A DNA stretch of 64,000 nucleotides from Norana najaformis (lineage: Eukaryota > Annelida > Clitellata > Crassiclitellata > Hormogastridae), in the NCBI GenBank assembly GCA_964023275.1, contig OZ029928.1, positions 2,939,606 through 3,003,605 on the forward strand. Reading direction: 5' to 3'. The notes below the pieces were generated by a model, which saw only the letters and a program-made list of their open reading frames with translations, was not told where the DNA came from and did no database searches. Of the stretch, positions 11,361 through 23,414 are shown piece after piece. A program made the position numbers and the translations under genes. Numbering within the stretch: the stretch's first letter is position 1; each line of letters begins with the position of its first letter.

Positions 11361-13374
11361 AGGTACTCTGAGATATGCGAATTCTTCGGCTGTTAGGTAC
11401 GACTCGAGGGGCACATTCAAACAGACCGAAGCAGACGCAAGCGGAAATTTGACAGACCTGCAAGGATTGAATTGCAGAAAACGAGGCGCTTCATGGTGAA
11501 TGAGTGAACGAGAGTCAATGCAGGGCTGGACGACAAATTGCGCCGTATGACCCGACATATCTTACGCAACTGATGGAAGCAGAACATTCAGGGAAAATTT
11601 ACGTAGATGAGCCAAACAAAATTTCTCCGTCAAAAAACACAGCCAGTTTGAGAACAACGATCTGGTGATTCCAGTCAAGGAATCGCGATTTTATAAAATC
11701 TTCAATATTTTTCTGCGCCTGAAAGAGTTCGAGCTTCAGAGAAATATTGGTTGTCGATTCGATTCATTGGGGAAGGTGGCTCAGCCTAGAGTCCCGCACC
11801 CTAAGATCGCAGGCTGCATGGAGGAAAATAAGGAGACTATTCGCTGAAAGGTTCTTTTCAAGAATTTCTTGGGTCAGATATATCAGTTTAAGTTTATATT
11901 GAAAAGAGCTAACTTAAAACATATTGAAGTGAAAATTGCAAGTCATCGAGAAGAAAAAGGAATTAAGTTTCAGAAACCCGTGGACCGGTTTTCAAAGAAA
12001 TTGTACAAAATACAAAACTGGAAGAGCCAGAAAAGATCCAACTTGTGGCAGAAAAGACAGTTCCAACAAAGTTGTTCAGGCCGAATGTGAGCTTATGTAA
12101 CAATGAAGTAGAAGAATTATCAAAATTGGTAAAAATTGGTTATTATTATTTGTATGTACCTGTTGAACGTATGGGTAGGAAATAAAATCGATTGTTACAC
12201 CAAGAAACAATTGAAGAATTAAGATCGTTACCTCAGCCGATTGTGGTCACTGCTCAATATTCGCCTAATGTTTTGACCAGAGCACAATCTAAAAAGTTAG
12301 AAGAGAGTGAAGTAAATGACACTGTGATAGAATAGGCGGAGAAAGGAGAAGAGAAGACGGATGAAGCAACAGATACCAGGGATGAAGAGAAAATTATGGA
12401 GGAATATGAAGACCTAATAGTATGTCAGCGTAATTAACTGAGACTAAGATGTGGTGGATGGCGTGCGGCGATGTGAGCGTGCGTGCGGCTTGGGAGTTGC
12501 TGACCGAACCGCTGGATCTGCGCAGGACAAGTATTTGTCGTCCATCAAGCAGTCAGTAGTCATGCGCAACAAATTTGATATACTTAACCAGCATTTTGCG
12601 CACGGTGTGCATTGCAGTAACACAGCAAAAGCACTGACATCGGTAAAAGCTTACTGTTTACAGTCTGCTACTGGCAACTTTAGGTATTGGATACCATTTG
12701 ACAGTTCTGTAATTACTAATTTTACGAAGAAAATATGAAATACATTTCTTTATTTGTTGCTTTGACCTTTATTACTTTTATATTTTTTCTGTGTTCATTA
12801 TCACTTTTCAAAGAACAAAACGATGTGTTCCTCTAGGCAATCAAGCAAGTATTTACAAATGCTATTTTGTCCCGGTCACTTACAAATTGCGAATTAGTGG
12901 TTAAGGTTAACAAACAGCAATGGCATTACAATTTGACTTTCGACGTGTTCAGAAAATAATTCAGTTTCTTTGGTCTCTTTACCGTTATATGTTTATTTGT
13001 CCAAGTTGACTGTATAAAGTTAAAAATGATCCTTCTATAGTCATGGTAGAACCTCGGACCTTGGGTCGGTTTAACTCTATGAAAGACTAATTTTACTAAA
13101 CTAATATTAATATGTTAGCTCTATAAACAGAATATCGCTGTAATGCCATATGCAATGCCAAAATGCAAGTGGTTTATCGGAGGATGCCATGGAAGTGTTC
13201 CCGTTTTTCTTCTGTTTACTTAAACATAGCATTACCTTGCAGCTGACCCTGCGATTAATGTTCAGTGCTGCCGTATATCTCCAAACTCTCCACTGCATTG
13301 CCTACAGATAATATTTGGCGCAGGTAAGAATCTGCCGGGCGTCTAGGAAATGTTCATCTTAGGCCAAAAGACAC
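11361..13374. other. Mostly unassigned stretch
   Basis: About 2 kb without a supported gene. Around 12204-12440 there is a short glutamate-rich open segment (ETIEELRSLPQP...) that may be a decayed retroelement ORF; I could not place it in a family. The rest shows no structure that I recognise. Confidence 0.3.
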
Positions 13375-13500
13375 CCCTAACTCGTTGATGGCCGTGATAC
13401 CAAAATCTTGACCCTCTAACTCGTTGATGGATTTGATACCCGAACTCTCGACCCTCTCATTCGTTGATGGCCTTGACACTCAAACTCTCGATCCTCTAAC
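13375..13500 (+). repeat. ~40-bp tandem repeat, about 3 units
   Basis: The unit CCTCTAACTCGTTGATGG...GACACTCAAACTCTCGA repeats three times plus a partial unit. The copies are diverged. The array abuts the minus-strand LINE fragment that follows. Confidence 0.75.
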
Positions 13501-13890
13501 TCCGATCAGACGAGCAGTAGCGTGCAAGACAGATTGTGGTTGCGAGATGCAGGGGAGACTCAAGCCAGCAAAGACAGTATTGCCATAGTCAATCCTGGAA
13601 CAAATAAACGCATGGACCAGATTGGTAGCAACCTGGGTCGTGAGAGAGTGGCGGATAGTGCGCAGTTGACGCAGATGGTAGAAACACGTTCGACAGACAT
13701 TATTCACATGCTCCTTCAGAGTAACTTCCTGATCCAAAATTACTCCTAGATCACGGACTGAAGAAGGGAAGGAGATATCAGGGAAGAGCCTAAGTAATCT
13801 GACCAGATCAATCTTAGAAAGTTGGGCGAGGCTGCCAAACCAGATAAACTGGGTCTTACCAGGGTTCAGACGCAGACGGTTTAGTCTTAA
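13480..13890 (-). mobile_element. L2-like LINE, RT C-terminal fragment
   Basis: The reverse strand encodes LNPGKTQFIWFG, VRDLGVILDQEVTL, HLRQLRTIRHSL and CSRIDYGNTVFAGL, the L2 sequence after the catalytic YxDD. It belongs to the same subfamily as the LINE at 25440-27030. The fragment starts abruptly near 13890. Confidence 0.75.
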
Positions 13891-14249
13891 TATCACATTC
13901 CTTCTTGAATACAAACACAGCTTAAACTTTTAATTTTCCAACATTACTTATACGCTAGTTAAAATTTCATAAATCTGCTCAGTCAGCAAATTATACAACT
14001 GCATATAAATCAAACACATGCTCATTACATATACAAATAAAAGCTAAGCATCACAACCAATTAATAAGTGCCGCATACTCTACGCTCCGTCCTTTTACAT
14101 CACAACTCTCCTTAAGTAACAATTATTTACATACAACAGGGTAAACGATATGTCTTATACCTGCCAAACAAAAACGCCGCCTACCTGACGCGCGAAAGTG
14201 TACTACAGCCCACAACACAAATCAAACCCCCTACGCTAACTACCGGACA

Positions 14250-14541
14250 GCACTGGTCTTCTATCTTGGCGGAAAAGACTTATATTGGCGCGGAGGAAAT
14301 TTTTTAGCATGGAGGGGGAAGATTAGTAGCAGAAGTGTGGTGCATGCTAATTTTAAAGTCTGATGTACGAATGTCTTTATAGATTCGTGCGTTTAGAAAC
14401 TGTGACAATTTAACTTATGTTGTGACTGAAATGTTCGTTTAATTAGAATTTAGAAAATTGAAGACTGTGTGTCCTTACGGGAGTTAACGTTATCTTACGA
14501 AACGGACGAGTCTACGGTTCGAAGCTCGATCATTTAAAACT
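14250..14541 (+). repeat. Diverged dispersed repeat, copy 2
   Basis: Homologous to 4574-4856 (shared blocks CTTGGCGG, GCGTTTAGAAACTGTG and ACGGTTCGAAGCTC). It lies about 1 kb upstream of the FkbM-family gene on the same strand. Confidence 0.6.
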
Positions 14542-14984
14542 ACGAGAAATCGTCTACATCGTTGTTTGTGTTTAAATTCTGTTTTTGTTGTTATTCGTGT
14601 TGGTGATGTTTATTCTCATGGAAGGAGAACTCGTAGGTTCAAATTCTCATTATCAGACTGGCAACAAATCAACCTGTTCACTAATTCTAACTTTACAAAC
14701 AGTAAATTTTCGTTTTCTGTGCGTCAGATATATCGCCGAATATAATTATCACTGACTGCTTTATTCTTAATCTGTGATGATCAGATATGTTTTGAGAAAG
14801 ATTCGATTAATTGTTTACCTGTTTGAAGTTGGCTGTCGCGATTTTTTCTTCTTTAAACTGTTTTATGCGAAGGCTAGCAACATTACAGTTGCGAAAAAGT
14901 TCATCATTTGCTCCATTTTCAGTTAACGATAAAGTCTAGACGCAATATCACGAACGAAGACATTACTACAGCAACTGATCTCCG

Positions 14985-15045
14985 TGATTTAGCTTCCTTT
15001 GGGTGCTGTATAAATTGCGAAACTACGATTACGATACGAAAGATG
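14985..15045 (+). mobile_element. LINE 3' tail remnant
   Basis: GTGATTTAGCTTCCTTTGGG, then GCTGTATAAATTGCG and ACGATTACGATACG. It matches the 3' UTR ends seen at 37970-38020, 54100-54172 and 55640-55705, which end in a short CGATTA repeat. Only the tail remains. Confidence 0.5.
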
Positions 15046-15600
15046 TAGCCTAAACACTACGTTGGTGCAGACTATAGCTATTTTTCTGCAATTTGTTGCA
15101 AAGTTTGTGTAAACCAGTGTAGACAGCTGAGTTACTTGCCAAAACTAGAGACGTCTACAAATTGCGGGGTTTGCAAGACATCAGCATTAGGTGTTGAACC
15201 TGTTTTAGATTATTTCTCTACACAATTTTTTAGTGTGTAACATAATGACAAAGGCGTTCAATTTTTCGATGCATGACACGTTCTCGTTTCAACATTTTCA
15301 GCTTAATTTGCGAACTACAGGCAAGCCTTAACTGTCACAGTTTCTCTCAAAATAATAGTGAAGATGTTCTTACTAAATTGGCTGATTATAGTTGTCTGCG
15401 TCTAAGTTAAGTTGATAAGTGGCGAAAGTGCAATAGAATTTCAGAATACTGACAGTTAGGCACAGGATAAATTAGACTATAATTTTGTTAAATAGAGGTA
15501 GCGGTACATTTTCTTGCTTTGTTTCGTTTCTGTTGCTGTTATACCCAAGTCAACTGAGTTGTATTGTATTTTTTAATCATTTCAATTTGTATTTTGCTAG

Positions 15601-18295
15601 ATGGGTATTGAGACTAACTTTCGTAGAAGACATTCTTCAGTCGCCTTCTGTTGTTTACTCATTGTGCTCTTACTGACATTCTTCACGGGATGGCATTGGC
15701 GCACACATCCTAGCCAAGAAAAACCGGAAGGGGACGGCGTCATAGTTGACATCGGCAGCCGAGCAAGCAAACCCCAGTTTCAGTTCATTAACCGAGTTGT
15801 AACGGAATTCGACGCCGATACACGGTCGACTATGCAACGCCTCGTCGACAGAAGGGCTCAACCAAGAGACCCTCAGCTGATCAAATTTGTCCAGCGGCTG
15901 ATGGATCCTCCACCGATCGAAGGCACTGTAACGCTGTCTACGGGTATCCTAGCCACGCCGCAGTCAAAAGAAGTCGATGCCTTATTTAATGAAAAGGTCA
16001 TTCATTACAAATGAATTGTGTTCTATATGTAAATCTATGCCTACTTGAATCGTCTCAGTTGTTTCTCGATAAAGCAATTGCATCTTGTGCTCTGATATTT
16101 CCAGACACTTGATTTAATTTTTTCAGATACTTAAAGTTTCACTGCGTGATTGTCGATGACTTAAATTTCCTCATAAGCAGTTTGTCATTTAGCAGCGTAC
16201 CAGTTGCTACGGGTATCATAAGCATTTCGATCAAGAGCCAGTGCCACTCCCTGCCTGTCTGGATGTCCTCTGAAGATAACCAGAATATCGGGCCAATTGT
16301 GTTGTGATCTACATGTACTTCTTGTAGGTCTATGATGGCCATTTCTGAGCAAGTCAGCTCATTCAAAGGCTCCCCTTTTCGTGGCCTCAGATGGTTCGAA
16401 CCTGAACATTTTGCGAGAACGGAAAGTGTTGCAGCAGTTTGAAGTTACATGTGGCTTCAGAGCCAAGTTATTAGTAGTCCTTATTAACCAACTTTTAATA
16501 TCATGCCCCTATATTTTAAAAGACAGTGGGTGAAAGGCAAGGATGCTCGCCGTATCTTTCTCAGCAGTATTTAATACTCTTCTCTGCGCTTAGGAATCCT
16601 GGGGTATCGTTGGAGAGCATTCAAAAGATGTAAAGACTCATCTGTAAAATGTATGTGTTATCTTATTAGAAGCTAATTTAGCAGAATTTGCAGTGCATTT
16701 GGTTGCATAATCTTGCCCCTTTCAAGTCGACTTATAATAATAATAACAGACTTTTTCAGAGCTAAACCCAGTGAGGACGCTATGACAATATAGGTGAAGG
16801 TAACACTCACCTGCGTGGTGAATGCAATTGTTGCCACTTAAGGGAAAGATCAGCAGTACACGAGTAAGTCAAGCGTTGAAATTCTTTGAGAGTCTTAGTT
16901 ACTTGAGCCTGTTGGTTTGACTTATGGAATGTTCAGTTGTCTGACTGTGAAACGCAGAGAAATGGCTTTTTCCTGGAGTGTGGGGCGTTGGATGGCGAGA
17001 GGGCATCGAACAGTTTACCCCTCGAGCGGGAGAGACGATGGACCGGCGTTCTAATTGAGGCAAATCCATATTACTATACGCAGCTCTTGGGCAAGAACCG
17101 CAACGTCTGGAGCCTCAACGCCTGTCTCAGTCCATACGACTACGCAGCACAAGTAAGCAACCGAAGCCGCTTAATTGCTATGGTTTGCTCTAAAACGCGT
17201 GATTTCATAATAAACTAATCTGAGTCAGTTGGATTCCGAAACCACAATCAGTCAATTTAGAGCTTGCTTTTAAAAGCATTTTATGGGGACATCTAATAAA
17301 TATGAAGCAGCTACTTTGATTAGCCTTAAGCGCAAATATGAACAAATTGGCTGATCATTAGATATTATTCTATAGTTGTGTTATCTCAAATTTTTAGGAT
17401 GAGTGATCATTTATAAACGGTCATTTGTAAGTAGGAATCTAATCAGCTAAAAAAAAACTCTTTACTTAAGAGCACTGATGCATTTAAAATCAATCTGTTT
17501 AATTAGAGGAAATGAGGAATTTGCTTTAAGACTAAAACGTATGTAAATGAACCTATCAAATTATTTTAGAAGCAAATTAACTTTCAAATATAAACTCTAC
17601 TGGTTTTAAGCGCAAATCTAAGCAACTTCGAAGAAATCATTATATTAACTTAATATCTGAGCAAATGGAACGAGTTCAAATTATCTAGATATGGTTTACC
17701 TAAAAGCAAGTGTGAGCACTTTAAAGCTAAAACAACCTGAGCACGTGAGCTTGAGGCATTTTGGAGCTTATCTGAGTAATTTATGCTAAGATGTTTGATT
17801 TAGCAGAGTTGGGAATCAGATAGTCAACTTATATTTCATTTTCTAGATATGCCACTCCCCGTTTACCAAATATAAGTTAGACCTAAGCATGTTAAAAGCT
17901 TCTTGGCTTTGTGTATGTAGCTTGAATTTGAAAGCAGCAAAGGTCACGCTGGTCGAGTGGCGCTGAACAAGAACGATCTATCTAAAACCAGGACGAACCT
18001 TGTTCCCTGTTTTCCACTGGAGACGATCCTGCTCGCCCTGAATCGAACCCAGGTCGACTACCTGAGCCTCGACGTCGAGGGTCTGGAACTCGAGGTCCTC
18101 AAGACGATTCCATTCGACCGAATAGACATTGGAGTTCTGTCGGTCGAGTACAAACACGGAGGCAGCGGAAAAGACGAGTACAGAAGCTTCATGGAACGCA
18201 AAGGATTCCGGACTCACAAGGAACTCCAGTACAACGAGCCAAGAGCAGGACTCTTCGCCGAGGACTACGTCTTTGTAAAGATACGCGATGCTTAG
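15601..18295 (+). CDS. FkbM-family methyltransferase, type II membrane protein (3 exons)
   Basis: Exons: 15601-15996, 16937-17152 and 17921-18295, all phase 0, giving about 328 aa. Borders are AAG|GTCATT and TTCAG|TTG, then CAA|GTAAGC and ATGTAG|CTT; the first donor is weak. Exon 1 encodes a signal anchor (residues about 14-29) and DPQLIKFVQRL. Exon 2 encodes GFFLECGALDGE (142-153), the SAM-binding motif I region, and VLIEANP. Exon 3 encodes VDYLSLDVEGLELEVL (249-264), typical of FkbM methyltransferases and Star-like animal proteins. The protein is expected in ER or Golgi membranes; substrate unknown. Intron 1 contains a LINE fragment. Reading frames are intact. Confidence 0.78.
16150..16440 (-). 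mobile_element. RTE-like LINE endonuclease fragment inside intron 1
   Basis: The reverse strand carries MAIIDLQE in the position of the LQET motif, then in another frame GHPDRQGVALALDRNA and SNWYAAK, matching the endonuclease N-terminus of LINEs with the SGHP..GGVAL.L.R.A pattern. Frameshifted and truncated. Confidence 0.55.
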
Positions 18296-18299
18296 CATA

Positions 18300-18305
18300 A
18301 ATAAA
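18300..18305 (+). promoter_or_regulatory. Candidate polyadenylation signal of the FkbM-family gene
   Basis: AATAAA begins 5 bp after the stop codon, which is unusually close. The transposon D terminus lies 100 bp further on, so the native 3' UTR would have to be short or run into the element. Confidence 0.35.
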
Positions 18306-18754
18306 TTGACCTGAATCGTTGATAAATCAAGTAGCACTTATCGAGGCCATGTCTTGTAAACAGTTAGAAATGCCTTGGATTCATCTGACTACAGTTCGAT
18401 GATAACACTGGATTACACGAAAAAAATTTTCCCCTGCTACTAGGCATATGTTATGTGTACTACACTAAATCGAATCTGCTGATTCCAAATCTGAAGTCAG
18501 ATTTTGTGTAGCACGTCAGGATCTTAAGATATGCAGCATACATGCTAATAATTATGCAAATTCTTTACAGAACTAGTATTTCCTTATAACTGTGTAATCA
18601 TGCAGACTCAGAGTATTCATACCAAGAAACAAAACGTTATTCTTTTATAACTTGAAATTAAAATATGTTTTAAAATGTAATATAAATATATGTATGTTAC
18701 TCAGATGAAAGCATACATTTCGAAATTTTGTCTCTAGCTTAACTCTATACGAGT

Positions 18755-20429
18755 TCAAAAGTGCTTTAGACACTTGCTCTTGCGCTTGTGAGTGGCCGCT
18801 GTTGCCCGCTGCAGAAACCAGCAGTAATCGCCCATCATGTTGGAATTGCAGTGGCCCTGATATCTTGCTTCAAAGGTGGAGATGTCTTGATGGAATCTCT
18901 CTCCATGCTCATCGCTTACATCACACAAGTTTGGTGGGAAAAAATCCAGATGGGAATGTAAGAAATGTATTTTTAGTGACATCCGGCAGCCGAGTTGCTT
19001 ATATGCTGTTAGCATGTTGCTAACGAGTTCAGCATAGTCCTCAGCTCGGTGATTCCCAAGGAAGTTTTGCACCACCAACGTACATGCATCCCAAGCGGCA
19101 AATTCCAGTGGGTTGAGCTTGGTTCTAAATACAGTATCACGCATTAGTTCGCGGATTTCTGGCCCAATAAAAATCCCAGCCTTCAGCTTAGCATCAGTTT
19201 TGACGGCTCCAAATTTATCTCTCAGTTACTGAAAGACTTGTCCAGTACGATCCATTGCCACTACGAAATTCCTCATGAGGCCCAGTTTAATGTGAAGTGG
19301 TGGTAAGTACACTTTCAATGGATCAACCAATGGTTCGTGTTGCACGTTGTACCGACCAACAATGTGCTCAGATCTAGGAGGCCACAGTTTCACTTTGTAA
19401 TGGTTGCTGTCATCACGACTGTTCCACAAGCACAAAAAGCACATATGTTTTGTGTACCCCAGCAGTAGGCCTAGAATAAGTGCTACCACTTTGAGGTCCG
19501 CACAGATGTTCCATTTGTGGTCTGAGTAGTTGATCACTTTCAAAATGAGTTTCATTGAATCATATGTCTCTTTGAGGCCTACAGCGTGGGCTATAGGAAC
19601 AGACGGCTTTTCGTTACCATTGTGCACCATCACAGCTTTCAAGCTCGCTTGGCTGGAATCTATGAACAGTCTCCACTGATCAGGAACGTATTCGCAACCT
19701 AAATTCAGCATGAGACCGTTCACGTCAGTACAGAAACATATATCATTTTCCAGTTTGTAATATGTAGCTAACTGTTTGTGACGATTACGGAAGTGTGATG
19801 TTGTGGTACCTTTTTGAAGCAAGTTCCATTCCCCTAGTCTGGAGGCTAACAGTTCAGATTTCTCCTTTGACAAAGATAGGTCCCTCACCAGATCATCTAA
19901 CTCACCTTGCCTTATCAAATGCGGCCTACCCTCTTCCAAATCTTGATAACTGGATTCATAAACAGTAACGTCATCTTCTGTATTACCATCAGAACTGTCC
20001 GTTTCATCAGCACCCGCAGCAAGCGGAAATGGTACTGGATTCTCTTCATCATGCGGCACTGGCTTTAGAGCGGACTCGCAATCAGGATAAACGATTTTAG
20101 ACTTATTTTTCTTTGAAAATCCAGCAACTTTAGTAATGCAGAAATAACAGTCTGCATGATGATTTCTTGGCTCGCGCCACACCATAGGCACAGCAAACGG
20201 CATTGAATTCCTTTTGCCATTCAGCAACTGTGTAAGCCCAGAGTAGCACACGGTGCAGCAGACATGGAGGTGCCCAATTTTTATCCTCGTCTCCGATTTG
20301 ACATCCAAAATAATACTTGTAAGCAATCAACACTCTCTTAGTTAACTTCTTGCGCTGGTCACAAAGAGTATATTTACCACAAACATAGCAAAAATTGTCT
20401 GGATGGTTAACACAGCCTCGCCTATTCAT
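18755..20429 (-). pseudogene. Transposase-like gene of copy D (one frameshift, one nonsense)
   Basis: The start MNRRGCVNHPDNFC matches the family; the in-frame Met 18 bp upstream is less conserved. One extra C near 20270 shifts the frame after NWAP. A Tyr codon expected in the V-F-Q/R-Y-L segment is TAA at 19226-19228. The downstream part continues in frame to the stop at 18755. LFIDSS, CADLK, CFLC (19 residues after that Asp), FLHSHLDFFP and SDEHGERFHQD are all recognisable. About 555 codons would be expected. Confidence 0.82.
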
Positions 20430-20501
20430 TTCAAAATTAAATCTCACACACTAGCTACAGCTATATAAGAAAACTTCACCTTCGTTCTACGCAATCTCGC
20501 C

Positions 20502-20529
20502 TTATATACTGGTATTGATGCTGACGTCA
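20502..20529 (-). promoter_or_regulatory. CRE + TATA promoter of copy D
   Basis: On the minus strand TATATAA (20508-20502) lies 13 bp downstream of a perfect TGACGTCA palindrome (20522-20529). The arrangement matches copies A and B although the surrounding sequence has diverged. Confidence 0.65.
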
Positions 20530-20835
20530 GCTCGCTGACATGCCCAATCATGTCTAGCGGCTGCTGCAGGCTTGCTGTTAGGAATATTTCAGGCGACACT
20601 TGCAGGCATGCACGTATCATTGGCAGCAATCGTGGAGACACATACAACAGAATGCACAGACATAACCGAAAACGAGTTCTTACGTCATTACTTGAATGCA
20701 TGCATAACTTAAAATCTAGACGTGCTGGGCAGATTCTGACTTCATATTTGGAATCAGCACATTTGAATCAATATAAAGCACATGCATTACTTTCAGTAGC
20801 AAAATCGTTGTGATCCAGTGTTATATGTCTTTCTA

Positions 20836-21118
20836 CTATAGATATTCCCAAACTAAAGTTTCAAATGGCAATTTATGAAAGTCATTAATTTTTTTCACGT
20901 TATGAAATCTAATGAAACAACGAAACAGTGCAAGAGGACGGTTTGTTCTGTCTATTGAAAACCTATGAATGGTCACAGCCTCTTCAGATGACAGCAAATA
21001 ACGTTCGACATCAGATTTGTCAAGTTTCGCTACTATTTTAACCGCCATCCGGAAAGCTTCAGTTTCTGGAACAGGACCTGCTTCCATTCCAACGCCCTCG
21101 AGCCATCGTACAGTAACA
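20836..21118 (-). CDS. Last exon of an unidentified gene
   Basis: An 84-residue open frame starts at MEAGPVPETEAF and continues upstream without a stop to a good acceptor (CCATACCCTAG|AATG at about 21119). The 93 or so codons end at TAG 20838-20836. The mixed, non-repetitive composition (AKLDKSDVERYLLSS, RPLALFRCFIRF) looks like true protein. I do not recognise the family. The stop codon lies only 15 bp from the end of transposon D, so the normal 3' UTR is displaced by the element or the gene was captured at its edge. Upstream exons were not found. Confidence 0.4.
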
Positions 21119-21540
21119 TTCTAGGGTATGGAATCAGAGACCGATATTAATTTTTAGATTTTATTTTTAAAGCTATTTGCATATAAGCATGACATGACTC
21201 ACACTGAACAAGAATAGTCAACTTCAGGTGGCGACAAAACCTCTCGAAGAAAAACAGAACTTCCACTAATAGCTCAAAAACAGCTCAGAAATAACCAAAA
21301 CGGCCCCCAAGAACCAAGCATGTCATCGACGTAGGGAGACGAAACACAAACAGTGGAGGGACTGGCAACAACACGACGATCGCGCAGGACCAACAAACAA
21401 AATCAAGTCTGAGTCAAAATTTAACACAACACCCTTTATATACGGTGGGCTTTCCAGCGAAAATATACCGAAGATGCACAACATACAACTCAACTTATAT
21501 ATTTATATAATAGGGTGCTCTTCACATACATGGAGAGGGC
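21119..21540. other. Intergenic or intronic, nothing recognised
   Basis: No repeat or gene seen. It may be an intron of the minus-strand gene whose last exon is at 20836-21118. Confidence 0.35.
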
Positions 21541-21558
21541 AAAGTTATTGTACCAAAA

Positions 21559-22638
21559 ATGAGACTGAAAGCCAGTAAACCAAAGGCTGAGGAAGAGCGT
21601 CGTAAGAGATCAAAATCAGAGATGGGAGTGTTAACCAGCGCTGTGGAATTGGAGTTGAGCAGAAACAATCCAATGCACTCAGCTGCTGAAGACAGTGATT
21701 CAGAGTGTGCTAGTTTATCAAAGAGAACGACAAACCAAAAGTCATCCAGTAAGAAGCTCAGCAGAATCCCTGTTTTGGTTGTCAGGTGGTTACAGCTTTG
21801 GATTGATCTAAAGTCACTGACAGAGAAGCACCTCATCTGTTGGCTTCCACTGTACAAGCGCTAGGCCATGAAATCCAGGACTTGCCATTAAGTTGAAGTT
21901 CGATTCGTCGAACCTGGAGGTCATAACGAGAAAAGTTTGCCATGATCTTGAAGCTTCAATTCTCCCCAGAATTTGCTTTGATTGTTTGGTGGTACTGAAA
22001 CCTGTTCATTCATATTACTGGTTGGAAGAAGGTGGCTTGCTGCCTGTTGTTACGTCCGGTGATGGAGTGGAGCAACTACTTGGCGTCCCAAAAATAACTC
22101 CGGCACTGGAAAAGACCAACTCTCAACTGATCCTATGCTTTGATAACTGGAATCTGCGAAAGAAGGTTAAGGGAATGCGCTTTAACACGACAGCCAGCAA
22201 TACTGGTGATCGTGCTAGTTCGTGTACTTTGATAGAAAAGCCAAAGACCAGGATCTATCTACTTCATCTGGCATATAGTCACCATATAGTGGAAATCATA
22301 GTCTAAAGGGCAATCATTGTGCCACCGCTGATCCAACTATAGCCAAATTTCACCGTTTCAAAGACAACTGGCATAAGAGTTAACTAGAGTAGGTTTGAGA
22401 CAGCAGCGGATCTGGCTGAGACTATCGGGTTCAAGGAGCAGCATATTGCTCAGCAGAGGCTAACCTTCAAGTCCATTATCTGGCGCACAATGACACTGCC
22501 GAAAGAGGAGTAAAAATGATTCAGGATGAGAATTCGATTCGTAAAATGATGAACAGCAACACCAATTTAATGGAAGTAGTTGAGAAGCATGGCCACAAAT
22601 TTCCGAACTCCAAGAGGAAGACTGCTAGCAGGGCATGA
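21559..22638 (+). pseudogene. Degenerate ORF, probably transposable-element derived
   Basis: Open segments lie in series: a lysine/serine-rich block (21559-21864), a block with CFDCLVVLKPVHSYYWLEEG and LILCFDNWNLRKKVKG (21893-22306), and in another frame HNDTAERGVKMIQDEN near 22490-22638. The NDTAERGVK motif recurs, from memory, in large uncharacterised element-like proteins of invertebrates. Stops and frameshifts separate the blocks. Family not identified. Confidence 0.4.
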
Positions 22639-23414
22639 ATTAAATAACGAATAAAAATCTGAACTGGCTATGCGTTGAACATAAGCAAGCTTAAGAAAAA
22701 TTGTGAATCGATTTGCAATTTGTTGACTTATTAGTTACTACTTTATTACAGTAAGCAAATGTTCACCGTTTAAGTAAGACTAAAATGCATGCTATAATAT
22801 TCTGTTTGAATACAGATTCGTTTTTGTGTGCCATAAAGCCGTATAATATGGTAGACCAAGAGCCTCTGATTGACTTGCGCAACCCCTAAATATTTCGCAG
22901 ATGGCTCAAATTTGTACCATAGTAGTTGCTTGATAGATGGACGATGGGTTCCAACACTGAACTTTTAAAATTTTGTTGACCGTTCTAATACGTGTACGTA
23001 ATATAATTATATATACATAATATATAGATGTACATAGTTTATATGTGTGCTTGTGTCGTCAGTGTTTATAGCTAGCATGTACAGCTTAAAAGATGGCTAT
23101 ATTATTGACGGTTTTATTGCAACGAGGATCCCCACCACTGCGTGAGTTTCTGTCGTAAACGTTTTGTTATATACTTATGTGTACTTTTAAGCTCTAGCTC
23201 TCATCGACCTGATTCATAGGCCTATTTTGTGTCGATTTTATAGCTTAGGTCATCCTCTACTTATTTTACAGGTCAGTGTGCTATATAGCTCTAACTCTCG
23301 CCCACATGCTTTGTATGTCTATATTTATGTGTGCTTACTTTGCTCTACATGTACTTGACTTATTTTGTAGGTCTATATTTGTCTAAATTATAGATCTAGC
23401 TATTGCTGTTATTT
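22639..23414. other. Intergenic, nothing recognised
   Basis: AT-rich sequence with short TATA runs near 23005-23020. No supported gene. Confidence 0.4.

Larger units (their letters stand above)
18405..20821 (-). mobile_element. DNA transposon copy D, both ends present (2.4 kb)
   Basis: The ends are ATAACACTGGATTACACGA (left) and, on the reverse strand, ATAACACTGGATCACAACGA (right): imperfect inverted repeats of roughly 18-20 bp. If the inverted repeat starts at ACACTGG, TA flanks both ends; if ATAA belongs to the repeat, the flank is ATG on both sides. Inside, on the minus strand, lie the CRE/TATA promoter, a disrupted transposase-like gene and a 350-bp 3' UTR. It is the best reference for a full-length member of the family. 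Confidence 0.85.

Noticed and set aside
13375..13500. CRISPR-like array
   Set aside because: About three diverged 40-bp units in direct contact, without unique spacers, in an animal genome.
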